A DNA stretch of 41,475 nucleotides from Chitinophagaceae bacterium (GCA_024643625.1 JAHEMO010000005.1:1-41475), one strand, 5' to 3'. Shown: positions 16,802 through 26,931, counted from the first letter of the stretch. A program made the numbers and translations. The notes: a model not told the origin generated them from the sequence alone.

Positions 16802-19800
16802 ATGCCAAATCTATTTCTGCGGATCGTCAGACGAATCTGTGTTCTGACCTTGCTGAGCTTATTTGCTCTTTTTTCGTTTGCCCAAAAAATTGTTACTGGT
16901 AAAGTAACCAACCCGGTTACCAAGGCGCCGATCCAGGGCGCAAGTGTTATGATTAAGGGCTCCAATAATGGAGCATCCACCGATGCTGATGGTAATTTTT
17001 CTGTCAGTGTTCCAAACAACGCAACGCTTGTTATTTCAGCCGTGGGCTATAAAACTCAGGAAGTTTCAGTAGGTAGCTTATCCAATATTTCCATTGCGCT
17101 CGAAGAAGGGGTGGAAAGGCTTGATGAAGTTGTGGTTACAGGATACACTACGCAAAGAAAAAGGGACATCACCGGAGCTGTATCCGTAGTTAATGCCAAT
17201 GACTTAAAATCCGTGCCTGCATCAAATGCCACTTCGCAGTTACAGGGCCGTGCATCTGGTGTTACTGTTGTAGAAAACGGGATACCCGGTGCGGCCTCCA
17301 CTGTAAGGATACGTGGTTTGGGATCGTTTAATAACAATAATCCGCTTTACGTAGTAGATGGTGTGCAAACAAGTAGCATCGCCTCTTTAAATCCCAACGA
17401 TATTGAAAGCATGCAAGTGCTGAAAGATGCTGCTTCTGCATCAATTTACGGCGTTAGAGGCTCAAACGGGGTAATTGTAATAACCACAAAAAGAGGCAAA
17501 TCAAGGGGAGTAAGCGTTTCCTATGATATGTTCTATGGCGTTCAGCAACCCGGAAAAGGCTTCAACCTGCTCAATGCCCAGGAGGAAGCCGAATTGCTCT
17601 TTCTTGCCAGGCGTAATAGTGGCTTGCCTACTTCTGGTTCAATTTATGGCAGCGGCACAAGTCCTGTTGTACCAGATTATATTTACTATAGCGGTGCGCC
17701 AAATAATGGTACGGCTATTACTTCTTCCAGCCCTGGCGTAGATCCCAGTAAATACAGCCTTGATTATGGCCGCCTCGGCGACCCCGGTTATTCCCCGTAC
17801 ATTATTGTACCATCAAGTCAGGGGACTGATTGGTTTGATGTGGTAACCAGAACCGCACCAATTCAGAGCCACAATATCAGCATCAATGGAATGAACGACA
17901 AAAGCCGCTACCTATTGAGTCTAAACTATTTTGACCAGCAGGCAATTACCCGCCACCAATTTTTCAAGCGATACACCGCCCGGGTAAACAGTGAATTCAC
18001 TGTAGCCAAGGGAATCAGGATTGGTGAAAATTTGCAGATAGGCTACGCAGATGCGAACGTTCCGGGTAATGCATCAACCGGAGACAACAACAACAACCAG
18101 GAGGCCAGCATCATTGCCCAAACCTTCCGGCCCATGAGTACCGTACCTGTGTACACCATAAATGGAAAGGATTTTGCCGGTACAGCCGGCGGCACCGGAT
18201 TGGGCACATTTGGTAATGCGAAGAACCCGCTTGCACTGCTCAGTCGCAATCAAAATAATCGAAACAGGGGAACTAACCTGTTTGGAAATGTGTTTGCCGA
18301 AGTAGATTTCCTGGGTCACTTCACTTTCCGCAGCAGCTTTGGTGGTGGACTTAACTATAACAACTATTTCAACTTCCCGTATGTAGAATACGAACATACC
18401 GAGAACAATGCCCGTACAACATACGATGAGGGTTTTATAAATACCTTTAGCTGGATTTGGACCAATCAAATTAATTATAAGCAGAATTTTGGTTCGCACA
18501 ACCTGAATGTTGTTATTGGTGAAGAAGCGCAGAAAGGAGGAGGTCGCCAGGTCATCGGCGCATCTACTGGCTATTACGCTTATAACTACCAGCCATTTAT
18601 CAATCTGAACAATGGTACCGTCCAAAACCTCGGTGGCAGTATCGCCTACACTCCGGTAACAACACTGTCCTATTTTGGCAAGGTGGATTACGATTTTCAG
18701 CGCAAGTATCTTGCTTCATTTACGGTTCGCCGCGATGGATCGTCCAAATTTCTTGACCCGAACAAATGGGGAACATTCCCGGCCTTCAGCCTTGGCTGGC
18801 GGATAATCGATGAATCGTTTATGCAAAATGTAAAGTTCATCAATGATCTGAAGATTCGTGGCGGATGGGGTAAAATGGGCAACGAGGCTGCTCTGAGTGC
18901 ATCCAATGCCTTTACCACTTTTGGCAGTAACCGCCAAAGTTCATGGTATGATGTTGCGGGTACACAAAACAGCCCCCAGGAAGGATTCTTTCTATCCTTT
19001 GTGGGCAACCCCCTGGGAACCTGGGAAAAAAGCATAAGTACAAATATTGGCTTTGATGCCACCTTTTTCAACAATACCACTGATATCGTGTTTGATTGGT
19101 ATAATCGTAAAACTGAAGGCTTATTGTATAATCCTGCTGGTCAGGGTATAGCGGGAGCTGTTGCGGCCAACAATCCTCCGTTCCGTAATGTGGGAAGTAT
19201 GAAGAATACAGGTATCGATATTTTGGTTACTAATCGCGCCAAGCTCAGTAAAGACTGGCGGTTAATTTCTACCCTCACATTTACCACTTACAATAACAAG
19301 ATTCTTGCAATAACAAACGACGGACAGTCATTCTTCGATTTTAATAGTCCGGCTAATGAGGCCAATCGTATTGGAGCAAATATCACCAGGAACTTCGTGG
19401 ACCAACCACTAAATACTTTTTATGGTTACCAGGTTGCCGGAATATTTCAGTCTGCCGCAGAGGTAAGCGGTGCGGCCACACAGGCAAATGCTGCTCCGGG
19501 ACGCTTCCGTTACGAGGATATTAATGGCGATAAAATTATTGATGCCAATGACAGGACAATAATCGGCGATCCAAACCCGGATTTCAGTTATGGCCTGAAC
19601 CTGGGGCTTGAGTTTAAGAATTTCGATCTGACTACATTCTTCTACGGCGTTCAGGGACGTGATCTTTTCAATTTCACCCGTTGGTGGACTGATTTCTCCG
19701 GAGGTTTTCCGGGCGGACGCAGCCAACGCTCCCTGTATGAAAGCTGGCTACCTGATGGCAGCCGTCCTAATGCCAAGACGCCGATACAGGAAACCAGTAA

Positions 19801-20077
19801 TGGCTTTAGCAGCGGAAGTGCTGTGAACTCCTATTATGTCGAAGATGGCTCCTATTTTAGGATGAGAAACCTGCAGATTGGATATAATTTTAGCCTTGAA
19901 AAATTGAAGATCTCCAATATCCGCGTATATCTGCAAGGTACCAACCTGTTTACCATAACCAAGTACACCGGACTTGATCCTGAAATTATCGTAAACGACG
20001 ATCGAGCAGCAGGCATCGATATCGGAGCCTACCCGATAGTTAAGCAATTCCTCATAGGAGCAAACGTCAAATTCTAA
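16802..20077 (+). CDS. SusC/RagA-family TonB-linked outer-membrane protein
   Basis: This 1091-aa protein is the barrel partner of the adjacent SusD. It has a signal peptide (hydrophobic RICVLTLLSLFALFSFAQ), a CarboxypepD_reg-like domain at about 30-110 (GKVTNPVTKAPIQGASVMIK, DADGNFSVSVP), and a TonB box/plug region (LDEVVVTGYTTQRKRDITGA, NPLYVVDGVQT, IESMQVLKDAASASIYGVRG) with the SusC-specific SASIYG signature. The long barrel ends in a beta-strand with terminal Phe (FLIGANVKF). SusC barrels import SusD-bound nutrients, often oligosaccharides or peptides, at TonB expense. No FecI/FecR pair or SusR/ECF regulator is visible next to it. The gene begins a plus-strand unit with SusD, the VCBS lipoprotein and the haloperoxidase. 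Confidence 0.95.
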   Translation: MPNLFLRIVRRICVLTLLSLFALFSFAQKIVTGKVTNPVTKAPIQGASVMIKGSNNGASTDADGNFSVSVPNNATLVISAVGYKTQEVSVGSLSNISIALEEGVERLDEVVVTGYTTQRKRDITGAVSVVNANDLKSVPASNATSQLQGRASGVTVVENGIPGAASTVRIRGLGSFNNNNPLYVVDGVQTSSIASLNPNDIESMQVLKDAASASIYGVRGSNGVIVITTKRGKSRGVSVSYDMFYGVQQPGKGFNLLNAQEEAELLFLARRNSGLPTSGSIYGSGTSPVVPDYIYYSGAPNNGTAITSSSPGVDPSKYSLDYGRLGDPGYSPYIIVPSSQGTDWFDVVTRTAPIQSHNISINGMNDKSRYLLSLNYFDQQAITRHQFFKRYTARVNSEFTVAKGIRIGENLQIGYADANVPGNASTGDNNNNQEASIIAQTFRPMSTVPVYTINGKDFAGTAGGTGLGTFGNAKNPLALLSRNQNNRNRGTNLFGNVFAEVDFLGHFTFRSSFGGGLNYNNYFNFPYVEYEHTENNARTTYDEGFINTFSWIWTNQINYKQNFGSHNLNVVIGEEAQKGGGRQVIGASTGYYAYNYQPFINLNNGTVQNLGGSIAYTPVTTLSYFGKVDYDFQRKYLASFTVRRDGSSKFLDPNKWGTFPAFSLGWRIIDESFMQNVKFINDLKIRGGWGKMGNEAALSASNAFTTFGSNRQSSWYDVAGTQNSPQEGFFLSFVGNPLGTWEKSISTNIGFDATFFNNTTDIVFDWYNRKTEGLLYNPAGQGIAGAVAANNPPFRNVGSMKNTGIDILVTNRAKLSKDWRLISTLTFTTYNNKILAITNDGQSFFDFNSPANEANRIGANITRNFVDQPLNTFYGYQVAGIFQSAAEVSGAATQANAAPGRFRYEDINGDKIIDANDRTIIGDPNPDFSYGLNLGLEFKNFDLTTFFYGVQGRDLFNFTRWWTDFSGGFPGGRSQRSLYESWLPDGSRPNAKTPIQETSNGFSSGSAVNSYYVEDGSYFRMRNLQIGYNFSLEKLKISNIRVYLQGTNLFTITKYTGLDPEIIVNDDRAAGIDIGAYPIVKQFLIGANVKF

Positions 20078-20112
20078 ACTGCGCAGATAAGCATTTAAAT
20101 AATAATAGAACT

Positions 20113-21825
20113 ATGAAAAACAAACCATCATTTATCACCCTTATAATCGTGGCAGCAATTGGGTTCCACGCATGCAATAAAGGGTTCCTAGACGTTAGTC
20201 CGGTTGGTGTATTAGATGAAGCAACGCTATCATCAGAAAAAGGCGTTGATAAACTTTTGATTTCCGCATATGCCATGCTCGATGGCCACGATGGCGGACT
20301 CAACCTCGGCGGCGAATGGGGATCAGGCGGTTCCAATTTCCTATATGGTGGAATTGGCGGTGGTGAAGCCAACAAGGGAAGCGATCCGGGTGACCAGGGT
20401 CCGAATATGACACCTGTCCAAAGGCATGAAGCCACCTCAACAAACGGCGCGCTAAATGATCGCTGGAAAGCAATTTACGAAGGTGTAAAACGAACCAATG
20501 TCGTTTTGCAGGTATTGGCCAAGGTGGATGGAATTACTGATGCTTCCAGAAGGAATTTGGAAGGTCAGGCACGGTTCTTGCGGGCCTGGTATCATTTCCA
20601 GGCAAAAATCACCTGGAATAAAGTGCCTTACCTCGACGAAAAAATTGATGCCGACCTCGCATCCGGTGCCATTGAAGGCGTGTCAAATGATGCCGATATC
20701 TGGCCTAACATTATTACCGATATTAAATTTGCCTATGACAATCTGCCCGAAATACAAAATGGTGTAGGGCGCGCCAATAAATGGAACGCAGGTGCATTGT
20801 ACGGCAAAATGCTTTTGTTTACCAAGGATTTTGCTACCGCTAAAACTGTACTTGCTGCTGTGGTGGCCAATGGCAAAAACCCAGTGGGGGTGAAATTTGG
20901 ATTGATGGATAATTATGATGACAATTTCAATCTCACCTTTGATAACAATAAAGAAAGCGTTTTTGCCTTCCAGGCTTCTTCGCAAGACAATGCCAGCGCA
21001 CGTAACAGCAATTGGGGCGATCTGCTGAACCTCCCTGCAACAGGCCCGGGCGGAGCTGGTTTTTATTGCCCAACGTATTATTTTACTAATCACTTTAAAA
21101 CCAATGCAAACGGGCTGCCCTTAGCTAATCCGCAAAACAATGTTGTGCTCGATCCGGCAGGTCAGGCCGGTCTTTCTCAATATAATGGCAATGTTGATAG
21201 CCGGCTGGATTGGACTGTAGGACGCAACCAGGTTCCGTACCTGGATTGGGGCACCTACTTAACCAGCTGGACCCGTGACCTTAGTGCAGGGCCTTTTGGT
21301 GCGAAGAAAACATGCATCAGGCAATCCCAGGTTGGTGAAACCCATGATGCCAGCATTTGGTTTGCGGCGGGTGGAGCTGCACTCAACCTTAACCTCATGC
21401 GATTTAGCGAAGTGTTATTGATGCTGGCAGAAGCTGAAATTGAATCTGGCAGTTTGCAAAATGCCTATACCCTCATCAACCAGGTGAGAACAAGAGCGGC
21501 TAACTCCCGCAAGGAGACCGTTCCTGCGGCCGTTGGTACCGTTAACGTAAAAGCTTATACCACACCATTCGCCAGTAAAGATGACGCCACCAAAGCGTTG
21601 AGATTAGAACGACTCCTGGAATTGGGCCTCGAAGGGCACCGCTTTTTTGACCTTGTTCGCTGGGGTATTAGTGGCACGGAAATGAATGCATATTATAACT
21701 ATGAAGCACCACTGCCATACCAGGTATTACTGAAGCCAAAGCCAACATTTGATCCAGCTAAAAACAATTATTACCCGATTCCCCAACAACAGATTGACTT
21801 GAGCAAGGGCTTTATCAAGCCATAA
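20113..21825 (+). CDS. SusD/RagB-family nutrient-binding outer-membrane lipoprotein
   Basis: This 570-aa protein starts with a lipoprotein signal (ITLIIVAAIGFHAC, lipidated Cys about 21) followed by NKGFLDVSPVG, the usual SusD N-terminus. TPR-like helices follow (NVVLQVLAKVDGITD, ARFLRAWYHFQ), and the C-terminal RagB signature is present: LMLAEAEIESGSLQNAYTLI and LERLLELGLEGHRFFDLVRW. SusD caps the SusC barrel from outside and binds the substrate. It lies 35 bp after SusC, certainly in one transcript. The ligand cannot be named: no glycoside hydrolase, peptidase or sulfatase is encoded beside the pair. Confidence 0.95.
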   Translation: MKNKPSFITLIIVAAIGFHACNKGFLDVSPVGVLDEATLSSEKGVDKLLISAYAMLDGHDGGLNLGGEWGSGGSNFLYGGIGGGEANKGSDPGDQGPNMTPVQRHEATSTNGALNDRWKAIYEGVKRTNVVLQVLAKVDGITDASRRNLEGQARFLRAWYHFQAKITWNKVPYLDEKIDADLASGAIEGVSNDADIWPNIITDIKFAYDNLPEIQNGVGRANKWNAGALYGKMLLFTKDFATAKTVLAAVVANGKNPVGVKFGLMDNYDDNFNLTFDNNKESVFAFQASSQDNASARNSNWGDLLNLPATGPGGAGFYCPTYYFTNHFKTNANGLPLANPQNNVVLDPAGQAGLSQYNGNVDSRLDWTVGRNQVPYLDWGTYLTSWTRDLSAGPFGAKKTCIRQSQVGETHDASIWFAAGGAALNLNLMRFSEVLLMLAEAEIESGSLQNAYTLINQVRTRAANSRKETVPAAVGTVNVKAYTTPFASKDDATKALRLERLLELGLEGHRFFDLVRWGISGTEMNAYYNYEAPLPYQVLLKPKPTFDPAKNNYYPIPQQQIDLSKGFIKP

Positions 21826-21859
21826 TTAAGTAATAACAAGGAGTTTACTCCACGCATAT

Positions 21860-21903
21860 AAATTAAGAAGGTAGAGCATCTGTTTGTTCTACCTTCTTAA
21901 TTT
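21860..21903 (+). terminator. Perfect 16-bp hairpin between SusD and the VCBS gene
   Basis: The arms 21860-21875 and 21888-21903 are perfectly complementary (AATTAAGAAGGTAG-type), with a 12-nt loop. The downstream arm ends in TTT with no long T run. It may be a partial terminator or an mRNA-stabilising hairpin that lowers expression of the downstream genes relative to SusCD. Confidence 0.55.
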
Positions 21904-21975
21904 GCGCAATATCCTATACGGCTTTTATAAATATTAATGCGGTTAATCATTATTATTACCGCGAGGAAAGTGAAT

Positions 21976-24900
21976 ATGACTATGCGAAGGATTTTTTTTT
22001 TCACGCTTTTCACAGCTGGCACATTTGCACTAGTAGGCTGCAATCGGCACAATGATAAATTTACACTTCTGGATGCCTCCGATACAGGTGCATCATTTGT
22101 CAATTCGGTAATTGAAAGCGATAGCATAAATATTTTCGATTTTGAAAATATCTATAATGGCGGAGGAGTGGGTATAGGCGATTTTAATGCTGATGGATTA
22201 CCTGACATATACTTCACAGGAAGCATGGTACCCAATAAATTATTCCTCAACCAGGGCGACCTAAAATTCAAAGACATAACCCAGGTGTCAGGTACCGATG
22301 GTGCAGGCAAATGGAGTCGTGGTGCCGCAGTAATCGACATCAATGGCGATAATTTGCAGGATATTTATGTTTGTACAACAGCCTACAGTGACCCCGAAAG
22401 ACGCCGTAATATTTTATATATTAATAAAGGCAACAACAAGGACGGAATTCCGGTATTCGAAGACCAGGCAAAAGCCTATGGGTTGGACGATACAACGCAT
22501 ACAACCATGGCCTACTTTTTTGATTATGATCGCGATGGTGACCTGGATGTTTACCTGGCAGTAAATCATATTGTTGAAAATGATTACCCTAATGTTTTTC
22601 AACCAAGAACAATAGATGGTACGCATCCGAGTTGCGGCCGACTTTATCGCAATGATTTTGATAGCCAGCGCCAGCATCCATTTTACACCGATGTATCAAA
22701 ACCAGCGGGTATTAAATACGAAGGTTATACGCACGCCGTAAATATTTTTGATGCTAACAATGATGGCTGGCCGGATATCATGGAAGCCAATGATTATATC
22801 AGCAATAATGTGCTTTATATCAACAACAAGGACGGAACTTTTACCGATAGCATCACCAGTTATTTTAAACATACCGCTGCCAATTCTATGGGGAGCGATG
22901 CTATCGATTTAAATAACGACGGACTTGATGATGTGATAGAAGTGGATATGGCGCCACAGGACAATTACCGAAAGAAAATGTTCATGCAGCCGGTTAATTA
23001 TACCACTTATATCAATTCTCAAATGTTCGATTACCAATTGCAATACATACGCAACATGGTGCAGGCCAATATGGGTAATACAGTTGGAGAAAACGACAGC
23101 ATTCAACATCCGGTATTTGCAGATATCGGCTATTTCAGCGGGGTAGCAGAAACCGATTGGAGTTGGTGCCCACTAATTGCTGATTTTGACCAGGATGGCT
23201 TGCGGGATATTTTGTTTACCAATGGATTTCCAAAGGACATAACTGATCATGACTTTTCTACATACCGCAAACAAGCGTACCAGCTCACTGCAAAAAAAGA
23301 AATGCTGGCGGAAATCCCTGAAGTGAAAATTCATAACTACGCCTATAAAAACAATGGCAACTTTAGTTTTGCCGATAAAACATTTGATTGGGGGTTTGAT
23401 GCACCAAGTTTTTCCAGCGGGGCAGCTTATGCTGACCTTGACAATGATGGCGACCTCGATATCATTATCAATAACATGAATGATCCTGCCTTCATTTATA
23501 GGAACAATAACAATGATGATATAAACAGCCACGCGGGATTTATTAGTTGCACTTTGGAAGGCAATAAGCAAAATAAAACAGGCATAGGTGCAAGAGTAAC
23601 TTTATATGCCAACGATATCATACAATCGATTACACAAAACCCTTACCGTGGATATATTAGTACAGTAACCACCATAATTCACTTTGGTACAAGCAACCGC
23701 AATGCTGATTCACTCGTAGTTGATTGGCCAGACGGTATGCGGCAAACTGTTATTGCACCGGCCAACAATTCTAATATTGTTTTGCGATATGCCGATGCAA
23801 AGCCAGTTACAGAACCGTCAGTTAGTGGTAGCCCGGTTAGCACGCCACTCTTTACCAATATAACAAGCGCCGCAGGCATACAATACAACCACTATCAGCG
23901 TGATTTTATTGATTTTAATATTCAAAAATTATTGCCGCATAAATTATCGGAATACAGTCCTGGCATGGCAGCAGGCGATATAAATGGCGATGGACTTGAT
24001 GACCTGGTTATAACAGCAGCACCAGGAAATGCACCTACGATACTAACACAAAACGCAAACGGAAAGTTTACGAGCAAGTTGCTGTACGACTCTGCCACAG
24101 CGGGTTATAAGCAGCAAGACGAGAGAGGCATTTTATTATTTGACGCAGATAATGACAGGGATCTTGATTTACTCATTACTTCCGGAGGCTACAGCTACCT
24201 GAGCAATGACAGTAGTTTTGCCGATATGTTCTTTATAAATGATGGAAAGGGAAATTTTATTGCCCGACACGATCTACTTCCTAAAAACAATACCAGCAAA
24301 TTGTGCATAAGGGCTTGTGATTATGATAAGGACGGGGACCTTGATTTGTTCATTTCCGGCAGAGTTCTGCCGCACTATTATCCAAAACCTGTAAGTAGTT
24401 TTATTTATCAAAACAATACAACCAATGGCCAGATAACCTTTGAAGATGTAACGGCAACAGTAGCGCCTGCACTTGGTAATATTGGCATGGTATGCGATGC
24501 GCTTTTTACGGATTATAACAATGATGGTTGGCCGGACCTGATGTTGGCAGGGGAACTAATGCCGCTTACAATATTGGATAATAACAAAGGGCAATTTGCG
24601 GTATCATCAGTAAAAGGTCTTAGCCAATTCAGCGGTTGGTGGAACTCGCTTATAGCCGACGATTTTGACTCGGATGGAGACGTGGATTATATAGCCGGAA
24701 ACCTTGGCACCAACTCTTACTTCCGAGGCAGTATCACACAACCAATGCATATTTATGCTGCCGATTATGACAGCAACGGGAGCTACGATGCCATACCATC
24801 CCTTTATTTTAAATCTACATTGGAGCTCAATGCAAAAATTGAAGAATACCCTGCTCACGGACGGGATGATATGGTAAAACAAGTACTATTTACCAGGGGT

Positions 24901-25560
24901 AAGTTCCCTACCTATAAATCATTTGCAACGGCAACAATGGACAGCCTTATACCTGCGCCATTGAGAGCCAAATCCCTTGTATTGAAAGCAAATACTTTTC
25001 AAAGTATGTACTTGCAAAATAATGGCTCCGAGGGTTTTACAATGAAACCATTGCCCGCAATGGCGCAATACAGCTCGCTAAACGGTATGCTTGCGGATGA
25101 TTTTAACCGGGATGGGTTAACTGATTTATTTGTTAATACAAATGACTACAGCGCCGACCCAAACACCGGGCGATATGATGCTTTAAACGGGCTGGTAATG
25201 TTGGGTGACGGCAAGGGCAATTTTTCGCCAATAAGTATGACCACAGCCGGTGTCACAATAAGCGGTAATGGCAAAAGTCTGGTGAAGCTCCGAAGTGCTA
25301 ATGGAAGCTACCTGGTTGCTGCCGCCCAAAATCGGGGACCGCTGCTATTATTTTCGTTGCATTACAAACCACGGCAAGTTACGGTAGAACCATATGATGC
25401 TTTTGCAATTGTTACAAATGCTGATGGCAGCAAGCATAAAATTGAATTGTACTACGGTATGTCATTTTTGTCCGCAGGCAGCAGGTTTATAACCTTACCG
25501 GAGGATGCTAAAGACTGTACTATTTATCAATATAATGGAAATAAAAGATACGTGCAGTAG
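21976..25560 (+). CDS. FG-GAP/VCBS-repeat lipoprotein with UnbV/ASPIC domain
   Basis: This 1194-aa protein starts with a lipoprotein signal (MRRIFFFTLFTAGTFALVGC). It carries about 14 calcium-loop blades of the DxNxDGxxD type, such as DFNADGLPDIYFTG, DYDRDGDLDVYLAVN, DLDNDGDLDIIINN, DYDKDGDLDLFISGR and DFDSDGDVDYIAGN. This is two sets of integrin-like beta-propeller repeats. Between them, at about residues 530-620, lies an ASPIC/UnbV segment (GIGARVTLYANDIIQSITQN, then HFGTSNRNADSLVVDWPDGM). Such proteins are extracellular or cell-surface and of unknown reaction. GAGGAAAG at 21962-21969 serves as a ribosome-binding site and selects ATG 21976 over the earlier in-frame Met. Base composition is more AT-rich than the housekeeping genes around it. 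Confidence 0.85.
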   Translation: MTMRRIFFFTLFTAGTFALVGCNRHNDKFTLLDASDTGASFVNSVIESDSINIFDFENIYNGGGVGIGDFNADGLPDIYFTGSMVPNKLFLNQGDLKFKDITQVSGTDGAGKWSRGAAVIDINGDNLQDIYVCTTAYSDPERRRNILYINKGNNKDGIPVFEDQAKAYGLDDTTHTTMAYFFDYDRDGDLDVYLAVNHIVENDYPNVFQPRTIDGTHPSCGRLYRNDFDSQRQHPFYTDVSKPAGIKYEGYTHAVNIFDANNDGWPDIMEANDYISNNVLYINNKDGTFTDSITSYFKHTAANSMGSDAIDLNNDGLDDVIEVDMAPQDNYRKKMFMQPVNYTTYINSQMFDYQLQYIRNMVQANMGNTVGENDSIQHPVFADIGYFSGVAETDWSWCPLIADFDQDGLRDILFTNGFPKDITDHDFSTYRKQAYQLTAKKEMLAEIPEVKIHNYAYKNNGNFSFADKTFDWGFDAPSFSSGAAYADLDNDGDLDIIINNMNDPAFIYRNNNNDDINSHAGFISCTLEGNKQNKTGIGARVTLYANDIIQSITQNPYRGYISTVTTIIHFGTSNRNADSLVVDWPDGMRQTVIAPANNSNIVLRYADAKPVTEPSVSGSPVSTPLFTNITSAAGIQYNHYQRDFIDFNIQKLLPHKLSEYSPGMAAGDINGDGLDDLVITAAPGNAPTILTQNANGKFTSKLLYDSATAGYKQQDERGILLFDADNDRDLDLLITSGGYSYLSNDSSFADMFFINDGKGNFIARHDLLPKNNTSKLCIRACDYDKDGDLDLFISGRVLPHYYPKPVSSFIYQNNTTNGQITFEDVTATVAPALGNIGMVCDALFTDYNNDGWPDLMLAGELMPLTILDNNKGQFAVSSVKGLSQFSGWWNSLIADDFDSDGDVDYIAGNLGTNSYFRGSITQPMHIYAADYDSNGSYDAIPSLYFKSTLELNAKIEEYPAHGRDDMVKQVLFTRGKFPTYKSFATATMDSLIPAPLRAKSLVLKANTFQSMYLQNNGSEGFTMKPLPAMAQYSSLNGMLADDFNRDGLTDLFVNTNDYSADPNTGRYDALNGLVMLGDGKGNFSPISMTTAGVTISGNGKSLVKLRSANGSYLVAAAQNRGPLLLFSLHYKPRQVTVEPYDAFAIVTNADGSKHKIELYYGMSFLSAGSRFITLPEDAKDCTIYQYNGNKRYVQ

Positions 25561-25597
25561 AGTGATGATGATGACTTGCACTTTAATAAAGATCAGG

Positions 25598-26920
25598 ATG
25601 AAAAGATTAGAATTGCTTTGTTTAATTGCTGCTCTGCTTTTTGGTAGCTGCAAGAATGCCGGCAACCCCACCGCACTGTCCAACGTAAATACAGTAGAAG
25701 CAATTCATCAAATTCAGGATGAACTGACACAAATAATTATCTATGACGTATTTACGCCTCCGGTTGCATCCCGTATATACACTTATAGCAGTCTGGCAGG
25801 TTATGAAGCCATCCGGTTTTTGGATACTTCGCGCCACTCGCTGGTAGCCCACATGAATTATTTTGGTCCGATGCCTGTGCCTGATAAAAACAAACAATAC
25901 GATTTCGGCCTGGCATATATAAAAGCATTTGCCACAGTGGCAGAAAAAGTGATTTTTAGTAAGGATACCATGCGTCAGTTTAGTACTTCGCTGATAGATA
26001 AATACAAAGCCCAACTAACGGAAACTGTTTTTGATGCTTCAATTGACTTTGGCCAGGCTGTAGCGGATAGTATTTGGATACGCGGCGCTAAAGATCATTA
26101 CCTCAGCAGCAGGGGTAAACCAAAATATCTTGGCAGTGATGCTCCCGGACAATGGCGCCCTACCCCACCCGACTATCTTGATGGCATAGAATTTTGCTGG
26201 AACGAAATAGATGCGCTTACACTTGATTCTGCGTCGCAATTTCTTCCGCCGCCGCCGCCTTCCTACACCATGGATAGCGGTTCAGTATTCTACAATATGG
26301 TAAGAGAGGTATATGATATTCAGCAAAACCTTACAGAAGAACAGCGCATCATTGCAAGATTCTGGGACGACAACCCTTTTGTGATTGAACACTCCGGGCA
26401 CATGATGTTTGGCAACAAAAAAATTACCCCGGGAGGCCATTGGATGGGCATTGCCGCTATTGCTTCAAGACAAACCGGGGCAGATGCTGTTAAAACGGCA
26501 CTTACTTACGCACTTACTGCTTCAGCATTGTTTGATGCTTTCATTTCAAGTTGGGATGCCAAGTACAAATGGAATTATATAAGGCCCATTACGGTAATTC
26601 ATGAATACTGGCAAAAGGACTGGAATCCCATGTTGCAAACGCCACCTTTTCCTGAATATACCAGCGGACACAGCACCATTACAGCCGCTGCTGCTACAGC
26701 ACTTACACATCTTTACGGACCGTCATTTGCCTTCAATGACACCAGCGAACTGCGGTATATTGGCATGCAAAGGCAATTTGAATCCTTCATACAAGCTTCC
26801 GACGAGTGTTCCGTGAGCAGGTTATATGGTGGCATACATTATAGGTTAAGTGTTGATGAAGGTGCTGTGGCAGGCAAACTTGTTGGTCAACATTTGATTA
26901 AAAGAGTCGGCTTGCATTGA
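25598..26920 (+). CDS. Vanadium-dependent haloperoxidase / PAP2-superfamily lipoprotein
   Basis: This 440-aa protein has a lipoprotein signal (MKRLELLCLIAALLFGSC). The three oxyanion-binding motifs of the PAP2/VHPO fold are all present near the C-terminus: KYKWNYIRP (K-x6-RP), YTSGHST (usually PSGH) and SRLYGGIHYRLSVD (SR-x5-H...D). These bind vanadate in haloperoxidases or phosphate in acid phosphatases. The long N-terminal helical domain with DEL...YDVFTPPVASRIY and the motif spacing fit the vanadium-haloperoxidase branch, but chemistry (halogenation versus phosphatase) cannot be told from sequence. ATG 25598 is chosen for the signal, 37 bp after the VCBS gene, so the two are co-transcribed. 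Confidence 0.85.
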   Translation: MKRLELLCLIAALLFGSCKNAGNPTALSNVNTVEAIHQIQDELTQIIIYDVFTPPVASRIYTYSSLAGYEAIRFLDTSRHSLVAHMNYFGPMPVPDKNKQYDFGLAYIKAFATVAEKVIFSKDTMRQFSTSLIDKYKAQLTETVFDASIDFGQAVADSIWIRGAKDHYLSSRGKPKYLGSDAPGQWRPTPPDYLDGIEFCWNEIDALTLDSASQFLPPPPPSYTMDSGSVFYNMVREVYDIQQNLTEEQRIIARFWDDNPFVIEHSGHMMFGNKKITPGGHWMGIAAIASRQTGADAVKTALTYALTASALFDAFISSWDAKYKWNYIRPITVIHEYWQKDWNPMLQTPPFPEYTSGHSTITAAAATALTHLYGPSFAFNDTSELRYIGMQRQFESFIQASDECSVSRLYGGIHYRLSVDEGAVAGKLVGQHLIKRVGLH

Positions 26921-26931
26921 GATGCGCTTTG

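Noticed and set aside
16802-21825. Classical polysaccharide utilisation locus
   Set aside because: SusC and SusD are present but there is no carbohydrate-active enzyme or PUL regulator in the neighbourhood.
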